From contig CALVBN010000002.1 in NCBI GenBank assembly GCA_944325785.1, positions 1 to 64,000 of the forward strand: DNA of 64,000 nucleotides, written 5' to 3'. Source of the stretch: Candidatus Gastranaerophilales bacterium. Lineage in GTDB: Bacteria; Cyanobacteriota; Vampirovibrionia; Gastranaerophilales; Gastranaerophilaceae. Positions within the stretch are counted from its first letter, which is position 1, and every line of letters starts with the position of its first letter. The position numbers and the translations under genes are program-made. Positions 1 to 7,303 of the stretch are shown here, piece after piece. The notes beneath the pieces are model-generated. The model saw nothing but the letters and a program-made list of their open reading frames with translations. It had not been told where the DNA came from and did not search any database.

Positions 1-249
1 TTGTATTTAATTTTCAAGTGCCATGTGGCGGGATCGGTATACTGTTTTGTATACGGCTCGTGCGGTGCTTTCGCATCCTAACTCGCCTGCCTCCTTCCAA
101 AACTTGACATTTAGTCAACTTTTGGCGGAGTCCTTGGCTCGTACGAAAAGTTATGCCTTCTATTTCGCCTGCCTCTCTTCGAAATGATACTCAATCATTC
201 CTCGGGAGTCCTTGCCACATCGACATGATTCTGTATTTGGTTTTCAACA
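1..249 (-). ncRNA. structured RNA or leader with two tandem modules, running off the left edge
   Basis: On the minus strand a promoter (256-284) leads into about 250 nt of structured sequence. Two modules, 136-213 and 55-135, share the order AAGGACTCC, a hairpin, then GGCAGGCGA and ACGAGCC. The hairpin arms of the second are CCAAAA/TTTTGG plus TTGAC/GTCAA, and those of the first are AATGAT/ATCATT, so shape is kept more than sequence. A 7-bp stem (ATGTGGC at 23-29, GCCACAT at 214-220) closes around both modules and a GTATAC hairpin. TTGAAAA-N-AATACA motifs lie at both ends (1-17 and 232-248). I recognise no Rfam family. An rRNA leader with boxA-like motifs or a tandem cis-regulatory RNA are both possible. 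Confidence 0.5.
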
Positions 250-255
250 AAATTT

Positions 256-284
256 ATTCTAACATAAAAGTTTTTTTGTTACAA
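256..284 (-). promoter_or_regulatory. sigma-70 promoter for the left-edge RNA
   Basis: On the minus strand TTGTAA (279-284) and TAGAAT (256-261) are separated by 17 bp. The predicted start is near 249, just before the GTTGAAAACC motif of the structured RNA. Confidence 0.55.
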
Positions 285-298
285 ATGTTATATTTTTA

Positions 299-326
299 TT
301 GACATGTTTTTTCTACTGTCTACAAT
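299..326 (+). promoter_or_regulatory. sigma-70 promoter for the small gene and dut
   Basis: TTGACA (299-304) and TACAAT (321-326) with a 16-bp spacer, followed by an AAGGAAGG ribosome binding site before the ATG at 351. It is back to back with the leftward promoter. Confidence 0.6.
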
Positions 327-350
327 GAAATTATAAAAGGAAGGCAGATT

Positions 351-584
351 ATGAACATATCATCAGTTTCATTAAATTCTAACAGTCAACGTAAAAATAT
401 GTTTATCAGATATTCTAACAGCTTTATGTCTATGATGAACGGCGGGAATGAAGCTGTTGAAAAAGCTCAAAAAGCTAATCCTGCAATCACTAATATTAAT
501 AAAGCCGACAAGTCTAAGGGAATTGAAACTCTTACTATTTTCCCAAAACAGGTTGTTGACGGAAAAACTATTATTACTGCATAA
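351..584 (+). CDS. small hypothetical protein upstream of dut
   Basis: A 77-residue polar protein I do not recognise. It begins [13 protein letters not shown], a Ser/Asn-rich N-terminus common among the small unknown proteins of this genome, and has no membrane segment or Cys. A good promoter and the AAGGAAGG binding site support translation. It ends 14 bp before dut, so the two are probably cotranscribed. No function can be assigned. Confidence 0.6.
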   Translation: MNISSVSLNSNSQRKNMFIRYSNSFMSMMNGGNEAVEKAQKANPAITNINKADKSKGIETLTIFPKQVVDGKTIITA

Positions 585-598
585 TTACAGGAATTAAC

Positions 599-1036
599 AT
601 GATTTTAAAAATTTTTAGAATGGAACACAACAGATTTGTTCCGGAATATAAGACAGAAGGCGCTGCCGGCATGGATTTATGCGCTGCAATTGAGGAAGAA
701 ATTACTTTACAGCCTCTGGAAAGAAGGTTAATCCCTACAGGGCTGAAGATAGAACTTGAACACGGTTATGAAGCTCAAATCAGACCGCGTTCCGGACTTT
801 CTATCAAGCACGGCATAAGCCTTATTAACTGTGTCGGCACAATTGATGAGGACTATAGAGGCGAAGTTTGCATACCCGTAGTAAATCTTTCAAACGAACC
901 ATATACAATCAAACCGGATGAAAGAATTGCTCAAATGGTAATAGCTAAATATGAACAGGCAAAAATAGAAGTAGTGACCGAGCTTACTGAAACGGTAAGA
1001 GGTGCCGGCGGATTTGGCTCAACCGGCAAGGTTTAG
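599..1036 (+). CDS. dut: dUTP diphosphatase
   Basis: Homotrimeric dUTPase that hydrolyses dUTP to dUMP and PPi, keeping uracil out of DNA and feeding dTMP synthesis. All five family motifs are visible: AAGMDLCA (about 22-29), RPRSGLS (62-68), [10 protein letters not shown] (80-89) with the catalytic Asp and ring-contacting Tyr, RIAQMVI (109-115), and the C-terminal Gly-rich arm [10 protein letters not shown] (134-143) that closes on the nucleotide. The length, 145 aa, is normal. The ATG follows CAGGAATTAAC. It is probably in one transcript with the small gene ahead of it; a palindromic element follows. Confidence 0.97.
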   Translation: MILKIFRMEHNRFVPEYKTEGAAGMDLCAAIEEEITLQPLERRLIPTGLKIELEHGYEAQIRPRSGLSIKHGISLINCVGTIDEDYRGEVCIPVVNLSNEPYTIKPDERIAQMVIAKYEQAKIEVVTELTETVRGAGGFGSTGKV

Positions 1037-1111
1037 CGGTTGTCAAACATAACGTGTACGCTAAAAATGAAAAATAAAAAAATAAATGGCGGGCATGTTG
1101 TATATATCATT

Positions 1112-1258
1112 GTAGGGTGGGTAAAGCCTCTTCAAATGGGTGACTGTAACTTATGTCTAGTATTGCGTACCCACCGTTCTTAATTTTGGTTTTGGTGGGT
1201 ACGTTATGCATAGACAAACGTATATTTCCACATTTTAACGCAACTTTACCCACCCTAC
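1112..1258. repeat. MITE-like nested inverted repeat
   Basis: Ends are a perfect 15-bp inverted repeat, GTAGGGTGGGTAAAG (1112-1126) and its complement (1244-1258). Inside is a second palindrome, CGTACCCACC against GGTGGGTACG, extended imperfectly by TGTCTA/TAGACA. No gene is inside. Related fragments (GCAGGGCGGGTAAAA, TTTACCGCATCCTGCAGG) lie at about 1270-1305 and 2108-2170, and the hairpin after 41921 starts alike, so this may be a dispersed non-autonomous element. It fills most of the 1037-1315 gap. Confidence 0.55.
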
Positions 1259-1315
1259 TTACTTTTCTACTGGTGCAGATGGGGTTTTACCGCATCCTGC
1301 AGGCTTCATAAAAAT

Positions 1316-2029
1316 TTATTGTTTTTGCTTACCTGTTGTCAGTTCATTCAATAAACGCTTTATCTGGTAAGTTAAGTTTCCTTTTTCATATTTAGACATA
1401 ATATTTTCTGCCAGTGTTAATTCTTCTATCGCTTGTGTTGGATTAGTTTTTTTCAAGATTTTAGCAATCGACACAAGTACGATGCAGAGCATCTGTTCAT
1501 AATTTTGGATTGGTTTAAGTTGCGTTTTAACAGTTTTATAGCGCTTGTCGATACTGTCATAATTTTTGATAACATCACGAATAGCCCTTTTTTCTTCATA
1601 AAGCATTTTTAGATGATTCTGGCTTCCCGGTTCTGTTTTGTGGAATAAATCCGCAAGATTGCGGGATCTTGCCATTATGTGAACAGGGTCATGAAATCTC
1701 TTTGCGATAGCAAGGGCATTTGTTGCAAGTTCTTTTACCAGTTCATTGTTCCCTTCATTAAATTTTATAAGAAAACTATAGATTATTCCCGCAAGGTTGT
1801 CCTCTTTAAGATTTACAAGCTGTTGTGCAAAATTTTTTGAGGCTTTGTTCATCAACTCCTTGTTGTTTTGTTTTTCAAATACATCACCAAGAGTATACAA
1901 TTCATGTGAAAAGGCTGATAAATCTATATTATCTTTTCTTTTAACGCTTCTGGTTATTTTTTGTGTGAATATATCAAAAGCTGATTTCGGATTTTGGGAG
2001 AGTTTGCCGGTGGAAAATTTAACTTTCAT
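1316..2029 (-). CDS. hypothetical helical protein
   Basis: A 237-residue basic, mostly helical protein without signal peptide or membrane segment; I do not recognise the family. The N-terminus, MKVKFSTGKLSQNPKSAF, resembles other unknown proteins of this genome. Repeated helix-pair patterns at about 60-130 and 170-225 (AIAKRFHDPVHIMARSRN, PTQAIEELTLAENIM) suggest a TPR-like solenoid, but no clean 34-residue repeat is visible. It stands alone, flanked by repeat remnants. Confidence 0.6.
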   Translation of the reverse strand: MKVKFSTGKLSQNPKSAFDIFTQKITRSVKRKDNIDLSAFSHELYTLGDVFEKQNNKELMNKASKNFAQQLVNLKEDNLAGIIYSFLIKFNEGNNELVKELATNALAIAKRFHDPVHIMARSRNLADLFHKTEPGSQNHLKMLYEEKRAIRDVIKNYDSIDKRYKTVKTQLKPIQNYEQMLCIVLVSIAKILKKTNPTQAIEELTLAENIMSKYEKGNLTYQIKRLLNELTTGKQKQ

Positions 2030-2099
2030 AAAAGGATCTCCATAAAAATAGTATAATATAATAAAACCTCGTAAAAATAAATTTTGCTATTCATTAATA

Positions 2100-2180
2100 A
2101 TTGTTAGTTGCAGGGCGGGTAAAACTCAGGTCCTGTAGGATGTGGGAAATCTGTGATTTACCGCATCAAAAACATAAGCA
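2100..2180. repeat. degenerate fragment of the GGGTAAA palindromic family
   Basis: GCAGGGCGGGTAAAA followed by GTAGGATGTGGGAAA and ATTTACCGCATC resembles the ends of the element at 1112-1258 and the fragment at 1270-1305. It is diverged and gene-free. Confidence 0.3.
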
Positions 2181-2264
2181 CTAATTACATATAATGCATT
2201 CTGATAACTTACTTTAATAGAAATGTTTCGGTAATCAAAGATTACCAAAACCTACTTTTCTTAC

Positions 2265-3278
2265 TTATTGTACCCAAGGAATTCGATATGGACTTGCAAA
2301 ATAGTTATATATTTCTTCAAATATTTTTTCAGAATTTTCTGCTTCATTTTCTAAAATCTGAGAATGATATCCTTTTCGATTATTTGCTGATTTAACATAA
2401 TTTTTAGTACTATCAATATACTTTAATCCAAGCTTATATTCATTGGAGTTTTTGTCAAATTTTGGCAATTTTTCAAAGAAGTCATCTAAAACAATTCTTT
2501 TATCTTTATCAAAAGGAACATTTCCGTATTTTTTATCATCAATATTTTTAATAGCACATTCCAAGCGTTTCCTCAACTCTTCTACACTTATATTCATTTC
2601 TTTTGCCTGTTGTTCTAATTTGTATTTTTTACCATTTAATAAACTTTGCGCATTTGCCTTTAGGTTCTGCATATTTCCTCTGGTTTCGTGTATAGCCTCA
2701 GCAATTCCATCTCTAGATGTCCTATAAGCTATTTCATCTTGTTTTACATGTTGAAATTCATGGATAATTTTTTGAAGTTCACACTTTCTTCCACGTCGAT
2801 TTTTCTCAAACACTTTTTCGGTAAATCTATCTGTTAGCAGATTAATATTAATGATTCCTATTTCAGAATCCCACCCAGCGTCTCCTGCTCCATTCACATC
2901 TTTGACTTTATTTATTTTTAGTGTAATCGGAATATTTTCATATCCATAATCTTTTTTAACTTCCTCAAAAGCTTTTTTACAAAATTCTTCAGTATCTTCT
3001 ATATTCAAAAGCTCTTCATATTTTTTTACTAGTTTTTCTGCCTCATCTTTTGAAACATCTCGCCTAAATATTTCAGAAAAATTCTTTGCAACTTTTTCAA
3101 TACTAGGTTTAGTTAACATTCTATGCCCAACAACAGCACCATAAACAGCACCGGCTGTACCTAAAATACCCAAAGCCCACTTTGCGCCTGTTGACATTCC
3201 GGTCTTTTCAGAATTACTGCTCTCTTTTATCTTATCTCCGGCAGAGATTTGGACAACATCTTGTGAAGGAGACTGCAC
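2265..3278 (-). CDS. putative zinc metallopeptidase, 5' end frameshifted at a poly-G tract
   Basis: A 337-residue frame (GTG start) with a Gly-rich membrane segment at about 31-52 and an HExxH zinc motif, HEFQH, at 173-177 followed by QDE. This suggests a membrane-anchored gluzincin-like protease; the family is not one I can name. The frame opens at a GTG without a good binding site. Upstream, an ATG at 3393 with GGAAG reads about 24 codons and then hits a run of eight G (3329-3336). Removing one G joins that start in frame to this ORF, adding about 38 residues beginning MVYPVNYYGYAPS. The intact gene is therefore probably 2265-3393. Confidence 0.6.
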   Translation of the reverse strand: MQSPSQDVVQISAGDKIKESSNSEKTGMSTGAKWALGILGTAGAVYGAVVGHRMLTKPSIEKVAKNFSEIFRRDVSKDEAEKLVKKYEELLNIEDTEEFCKKAFEEVKKDYGYENIPITLKINKVKDVNGAGDAGWDSEIGIININLLTDRFTEKVFEKNRRGRKCELQKIIHEFQHVKQDEIAYRTSRDGIAEAIHETRGNMQNLKANAQSLLNGKKYKLEQQAKEMNISVEELRKRLECAIKNIDDKKYGNVPFDKDKRIVLDDFFEKLPKFDKNSNEYKLGLKYIDSTKNYVKSANNRKGYHSQILENEAENSEKIFEEIYNYFASPYRIPWVQ

Positions 3279-3328
3279 AGCCCCAGATGACGGCTGAATT
3301 GCACTTACTGCAGGCGGATTAGAGGATA

Positions 3329-3336
3329 CCCCCCCC
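3329..3336. repeat. C8/G8 homopolymer, possible phase-variation tract
   Basis: Eight consecutive C on the plus strand. On the minus strand the run lies within the apparent 5' coding part of the metallopeptidase. Eight G put a stop (TAA) six codons after the tract; seven G give a continuous frame from the ATG at 3393. Confidence 0.65.
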
Positions 3337-3564
3337 TAACCATGAGGTTTGAGCGCTTGGCGCATAGCCATAATAATTAACCGGATAAACCATAAATCTT
3401 CCTTTCAATATTTTTAACTAACCTTATTTATATAAAAAGTCATTTGTTAAAACAAAATTGACTAAATGTAACAAAATATTAAGCATAGCCAAAAACTTTC
3501 CGCTTTTTGTGCAGATTTTGCCCTGTCTTTTATGTAGTTTTGTTTCAATATTTACCTAAAAAGC

Positions 3565-3593
3565 TTGACGGTTACTGAAAAAAAGTATAAAAT
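3565..3593 (+). promoter_or_regulatory. promoter for the zinc-ribbon gene
   Basis: TTGACG (3565-3570) and TAAAAT (3588-3593), 17-bp spacer. A leader of about 50 nt with a weak hairpin precedes the AGGAGAAC binding site. Confidence 0.5.
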
Positions 3594-3650
3594 GGGGCAT
3601 AGTACTTCTCTAAAGTGCTGTAGTTATTAAATTATTTAGGAGAACAAACC

Positions 3651-3953
3651 ATGTACCAAGATGAAACGCTTATTTGTGAAGATTGCGGGTGTGAATTTGT
3701 GTTTACAGCTGGAGAACAAGAATTCTACGCAGAAAAGGGCTTAACAAATAAGCCAAAAAGATGCGCTAATTGCAGAAAAGCAAAAAAACAACTGCACAGA
3801 GGTAAAAAGAAAATGCATGATGCAGTATGCGCTAAATGCGGAAAACAAACCCAAGTGCCTTTTAACCCGACACAAGGCAGAGATGTACTATGCAAAGAAT
3901 GCTTTGATGCTGAAAAAGCTGCGGCGGCAGAAGCAGCAGCAACGGCTTCTTAA
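3651..3953 (+). CDS. double zinc-ribbon protein
   Basis: A 100-residue protein with two CxxC pairs making a first zinc ribbon (CEDCGC near 9-14 and CANC near 38) and a second one (CAKC near 60, CKEC near 80). The first half matches the 'probable zinc-ribbon' domain seen in small bacterial proteins beginning YxDExLxCxDC. A Lys-rich stretch between the ribbons and an Ala-rich tail suggest nucleic-acid binding, but the role is unknown. Strong AGGAGA binding site, its own promoter, and a terminator shared with the convergent nagZ-like gene. Confidence 0.8.
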   Translation: MYQDETLICEDCGCEFVFTAGEQEFYAEKGLTNKPKRCANCRKAKKQLHRGKKKMHDAVCAKCGKQTQVPFNPTQGRDVLCKECFDAEKAAAAEAAATAS

Positions 3954-3974
3954 ATATAATAAAGTGTTATTTAT

Positions 3975-4011
3975 GAAAAAGGAAAGGTTTTATTTAAGCC
4001 TTTCCTTTTTT
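3975..4011. terminator. bidirectional terminator
   Basis: GAAAAAGGAAAGG and CCTTTCCTTTTT form a stem with T-runs on both strands, between the convergent zinc-ribbon and glycosidase genes. The glycosidase stop codon lies in the loop. Confidence 0.7.
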
Positions 4012-4952
4012 AATCTCATTATCCTGTCATTTGCTTCCAAAATTCTGCGTTTTAGGGTTTCGTTGTTTTCGGCTTTTCTGATAATTTCTTCAATTATTGC
4101 TATGGTTTTATCGTCAGCCTCTCTATAAATAAACATATCTGCGCCGGCTGTTAGTGCCATAATACAGGCATTTGCTCCTCCAAAATCTTCAACCCCCTTC
4201 ATAACCATGTCATCTGTAATTATGATACCGTTGAATTTGAGAACATTTCTCAAGTATCCGATTGCATTTTTGCTTAAAGATGCCGGAACAATTTCTTTAT
4301 CGAAACAGGTGCAGTGCAAGTGCCCAGCCATAATCATTTCTGTATTAATATTCTCTTTAAACGGTTTTATATGTATTTTTTCCATTTCATTAAGAGGCAG
4401 GTCTATTTTCGGGAGTGTTAGATGGCTGTCTTTATCAGCATCGCCATGCCCCGGAAAGTGTTTTAAACATGGGATAATTCCATATTTTCTGTATAATTCT
4501 GAAACAAGTTTTACTGCTTTTGACACATCTTCTGCATTATCAGAAAACGCTCTTTCGCCTATAATAGGGTTATCGGGGTTTGTATTCACGTCGGCACAGG
4601 GTGAAAAATTAAGATTTATTCCGTATTCTTTAAGCTCTTTGGCAATTTTTGCAGTCTGAGTTTTCAAAAACTCTTCTCCCCTGTCAAAAGCAAATCTTGG
4701 AGAGAGGTATCTGGCGTGAATTTTTTCTGTTCTTTCTACCCGTCCGCCTTCCTGGTCTATTGAAAGAAACGGGGGTGCTATGGATTTTGATTTTATTTCA
4801 GATATTAAGTTTTTGAATTGTTCTGAGGAATCTATATCTTTTGTAAAAAATATAACTCCTCCCAAACCTTTTGAGAGAGCCTCGTCAAGAAATTTTCCCG
4901 TGCCTAAAATAAACATTTGATAAATAAGTTTTTCCATAAAATAATCATACAT
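3990..4952 (-). CDS. nagZ: glycoside hydrolase family 3 beta-N-acetylhexosaminidase (NagZ-like)
   Basis: A single-domain GH3 enzyme of 320 aa, the NagZ size, expected to remove GlcNAc from muropeptides during cell-wall recycling. The GH3 barrel shows SIDQEGGRVER (about 64-74), the NagZ-type histidine loop KHFPGHGDADKDSH (164-177), where Asp/His act as acid-base, and the nucleophile Asp in ITDDMVMKG (about 247). There is no signal peptide, which fits a cytoplasmic recycling enzyme. The start is uncertain: MYDYF at 4952 or MEKL at 4937, neither with a strong binding site. It shares a terminator with the zinc-ribbon gene. Confidence 0.88.
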   Translation of the reverse strand: MYDYFMEKLIYQMFILGTGKFLDEALSKGLGGVIFFTKDIDSSEQFKNLISEIKSKSIAPPFLSIDQEGGRVERTEKIHARYLSPRFAFDRGEEFLKTQTAKIAKELKEYGINLNFSPCADVNTNPDNPIIGERAFSDNAEDVSKAVKLVSELYRKYGIIPCLKHFPGHGDADKDSHLTLPKIDLPLNEMEKIHIKPFKENINTEMIMAGHLHCTCFDKEIVPASLSKNAIGYLRNVLKFNGIIITDDMVMKGVEDFGGANACIMALTAGADMFIYREADDKTIAIIEEIIRKAENNETLKRRILEANDRIMRLKKERLK

Positions 4953-5051
4953 TTAAATGAGAGAGAAAATCAACTTTTTGGGTAAAAATTTTTATAGCTT
5001 AAAATACAAATATTATGTATAATAATAGATATAGAAAAGGACAGGGTTAAT

Positions 5052-5501
5052 ATGAAAAAAATAGTTTTATCAATACTTGCAGGTTTTTTGTTATTGTCTG
5101 CAATTTCATTAGATGTATCAGCGGCTAAAAAATCATCAAAGCTTTCAAAGGAAGCTATTACGGAAATGTCCGACAGTATTGATAAATTAACCCAGAAGAT
5201 ATACGGACGTGCGCTTTTATCTCCGCAGGACAATGAAACTTTAATAGGTATAAAAATAAAACTTGATAATCAAATGCTCATGTCGCCGTCAACAGAACTT
5301 GCTCCTTTGTATTACAAGGCAGGCAACGTTTATAAGCTCCGTGATATGAAGCCGGAAGCAATTGAATGCTATCAGACGATTCTTGAAAACTTTTCCGATA
5401 CAGCCCTTGCGCCTAAAGCAAAATCAGCATTGGAAGAACTCGGTGTAACTGTTACTGCGCCTGTAACATCTGAAGATTCAGAAGAGGATGAGGGAATTTA
5501 G
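5052..5501 (+). CDS. secreted TPR-like protein
   Basis: 149 aa with a Sec signal peptide (Lys start, hydrophobic core, cleavage near VSA-A, about residue 24). The mature part has a TPR-like helix pair, APLYYKAGNVYKLRDMKPEAIECYQTIL split across about 92-120, typical of periplasmic TPR proteins, and an acidic tail. The exact family is unknown. An AAGGACAGGG binding site precedes the ATG. The next gene overlaps its end by 14 bp, so they are probably translationally coupled. Confidence 0.72.
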   Translation: MKKIVLSILAGFLLLSAISLDVSAAKKSSKLSKEAITEMSDSIDKLTQKIYGRALLSPQDNETLIGIKIKLDNQMLMSPSTELAPLYYKAGNVYKLRDMKPEAIECYQTILENFSDTALAPKAKSALEELGVTVTAPVTSEDSEEDEGI

Positions 5502-6228
5502 TTCCTATTTTCCGAAACTTGAAAAACTTATAAATGATGTTTATAATGAGTGTATGAATAATGTTCTAGGAGCGATTAACAGCTATCAGGCACTAAATAA
5601 TTTTTATGTGTACAATTCGTCAAATTCAGGCAGAATTCAAAATAATGATACGGCTTTGCCTATATCAACCAACCATCCGGAAGATGACGAAGCTTCTTAT
5701 GCATCAATATCTCCGGAAGCTATGGCGCTTTATAATGCTGAACAGCAATCCGGCTCCGGAGCAGGAGAAAATACCGGTTCTGAAGAACTTACCCAGCAGG
5801 AGCAGCGTGAAGTTTCTGAGTTAAAAATGACGGATGCCCAGGTAAGAAATCATGAGCATGCACATAAAGCCGCCGCCGGCGGGCTTCATACATCCGGACC
5901 CAATTATGAATACGAAACAGGACCGGACGGTAGAAAATATGCAGTAGCTGGGGATGTAAACGTAAGTTATTCTCACAGTTCAGATCCGGAGGTTAATCTA
6001 AGAAACGCTCAGCAGTTAAAAGCCTCTGCTCTTGCTCCGGCAGATCCTTCCAGCCAGGACAGAAAGGTTGCCGCGCAGGCTGAAATGGAAATTGCACAGG
6101 CAAGACAAGAAATATTAGAAGAACAAAATCAAGCAAGAGATGAGGAAGAAAATTCTTCAAATATAAATAATGTTAGTTCATCAGAGCCGGAAAATGCATC
6201 AGAGACAGCTAAACAATACAGCTATTAA
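5488..6228 (+). CDS. SprA-related putative metalloprotease (CJM1_0395-type family)
   Basis: The conserved core is MTDAQVRNHEHAHKAAAGG (about 114-132), carrying HExxH (HEHAH, 122-126), followed by a GPxYEYETGPDGRxYAVAGDV-type block and an Asp-rich DPSSQDRKVAAQAE stretch. This pattern matches the SprA-related putative metalloprotease family. The catalytic activity is inferred from the HExxH only. The N-terminal 100 residues are Ser/Asn-rich low complexity and the C-terminus is a charged coiled-coil tail. The start may be the ATG at 5554 (MNNVLGAIN) rather than 5488, whose binding site abuts it. It overlaps the TPR-like gene. Confidence 0.75.
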   Translation: MREFSSYFPKLEKLINDVYNECMNNVLGAINSYQALNNFYVYNSSNSGRIQNNDTALPISTNHPEDDEASYASISPEAMALYNAEQQSGSGAGENTGSEELTQQEQREVSELKMTDAQVRNHEHAHKAAAGGLHTSGPNYEYETGPDGRKYAVAGDVNVSYSHSSDPEVNLRNAQQLKASALAPADPSSQDRKVAAQAEMEIAQARQEILEEQNQARDEEENSSNINNVSSSEPENASETAKQYSY

Positions 6229-6235
6229 ATAAAAT

Positions 6236-6266
6236 AAAAAGACTAAATATAAAATTTAGTCTTTTT
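6236..6266. terminator. bidirectional terminator
   Basis: AAAAAGACTAAAT and ATTTAGTCTTTTT form a hairpin with A- and T-runs, placed between two convergent genes. Confidence 0.75.
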
Positions 6267-6289
6267 ATAATTTTATATTACTGTTTTTA

Positions 6290-6886
6290 TTATTTTGTTG
6301 TTTGAATAAATAAGCTGATTAAGTCATTCAAAGCTGAATATTGTTTCTGATAGCTTTGTGACTGTTTTTCAAGAGTAAGTATTTGTTTTTTGTACTCTTG
6401 AATTGAAGCCTGGCATTCTCTTGCTGAAACTTTCAAGTTTTCTTGAACCTGCTGTGCATCCTGCAGAACGCTTTTCATTGAAATTCCGAGAGCTTCCATT
6501 GTTTGTTTAATAATTTGCGCGCCGGTATGTCTTGAAACACCGCTGGGGAGCTGTGAAATAAGCTTTTTCAACACTGTAATATTAGCCGGCATTTCAAAAG
6601 CTTCGCTCATTGTTTCTGTAACAGGTGTCTGAACAGGCTTTGGTTCTGCAAAGAACGGATCTTTTTCTTCTGTTTCTATATCATCAAAGAAATTTGCAGA
6701 TTTGGCAGGTTTTACCGGCTCAGCAAAAATGTCATCAGAAGATGATGAGAAAATATCGTCATTCATCGGATTGCTGACAGGTGTGCTGTCAAAGCTGTTC
6801 ATTGCATCGTCTTGAATATCCATACTTTCAGCCTGTTTCTTTAAGGCTTCAACTATTTTTTTTCCTACACTTTCATTATTCGGCAT
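6290..6886 (-). CDS. hypothetical coiled-coil protein
   Basis: 198 aa. The N-terminal 90 residues are acidic low complexity with repeated Asp-Asp-x-Phe motifs (DDIFSSSSDDIFAEP). Residues about 95-130 are a conserved-looking domain (ITVLKKLISQLPSGVSRHTGAQIIKQTMEALGI, shown in part), followed by a long Gln-rich coiled coil to about 195. There is no signal peptide. The middle section resembles a domain seen beside coiled coils in this lineage, but I cannot assign a function. A GGGAGTAAAG binding site precedes the ATG. Confidence 0.65.
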   Translation of the reverse strand: MPNNESVGKKIVEALKKQAESMDIQDDAMNSFDSTPVSNPMNDDIFSSSSDDIFAEPVKPAKSANFFDDIETEEKDPFFAEPKPVQTPVTETMSEAFEMPANITVLKKLISQLPSGVSRHTGAQIIKQTMEALGISMKSVLQDAQQVQENLKVSARECQASIQEYKKQILTLEKQSQSYQKQYSALNDLISLFIQTTK

Positions 6887-7003
6887 ATCTTTACTCCCTC
6901 ATAGGTTTACTGAACTTATTATATTTTAAACATGTTTAAAGTCCAATTAATTGTTATGTTTTGTTAAATTAAAATAAAAATTTTTATATAAAAATTCCTA
7001 ACT

Positions 7004-7189
7004 AACGCGTCTCGCGCCCCGCGAGCGTGTTATGCGATAGCATAACGATAGCGAGCGTAAGAGTGCAGGCTTGCCTGCAACATCCATTTGGTCCCGCACC
7101 CGTAAGGGTGCAGGAAACAGTGCGTGTTTCTCTTTCTTTGCTAACGTTTCTTTCTCTTTTTATCGCAAAAAAGAGAAAGAAATGTTAAA
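7004..7189 (+). repeat. dispersed three-hairpin repeat, copy A
   Basis: Matches copy B (30011-30233) in inverted orientation. The best conserved part, 7063-7189, holds three hairpins: GCAGGC-TT-GCCTGC, GCACCC-GTAA-GGGTGC, and TTTCTTTCTCTTTTT against AAAAAGAGAAAGAAA. The last 57 bases look identical in both copies. The middle hairpin differs by a compensatory pair (G-C here, A-T in copy B). Blocks CCGCGAGCGTGTTATGC extend the match to about 7004. Confidence 0.75.
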
Positions 7190-7272
7190 TATAATTAAAG
7201 GTAAAAAATCCGTACTCAATTCCTCTTTTATATTCCGACAAAAGCGAAACTGCATAAAATTTTTTGTAAATA

Positions 7273-7296
7273 AAAAGCACCTTTAAAGGTGCTTTT
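7273..7296 (-). terminator. rho-independent terminator after rpoD
   Basis: AAAAGCACC-TTTAAA-GGTGCTTTT just past the rpoD stop, with T-run on the minus strand. Confidence 0.75.
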
Positions 7297-7303
7297 ATTA
7301 GTT

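Larger units (their letters stand above)
6887..7303. other. intergenic region holding a dispersed repeat and the rpoD terminator
   Basis: No credible gene. It carries dispersed-repeat copy A (7004-7189), a perfect GTTATGC-GATA-GCATAAC hairpin (7029-7046) inside it, and the rpoD terminator near 7273-7296. Confidence 0.6.

Noticed and set aside
1..249. tRNA or CRISPR array at the left edge
   Set aside because: No T-arm or acceptor stem, and the modules differ in their hairpin sequences; a structured RNA fits better.
7071..7286. A 71-residue frame across dispersed repeat copy A
   Set aside because: It is made of the repeat's hairpins and ends in the rpoD terminator.
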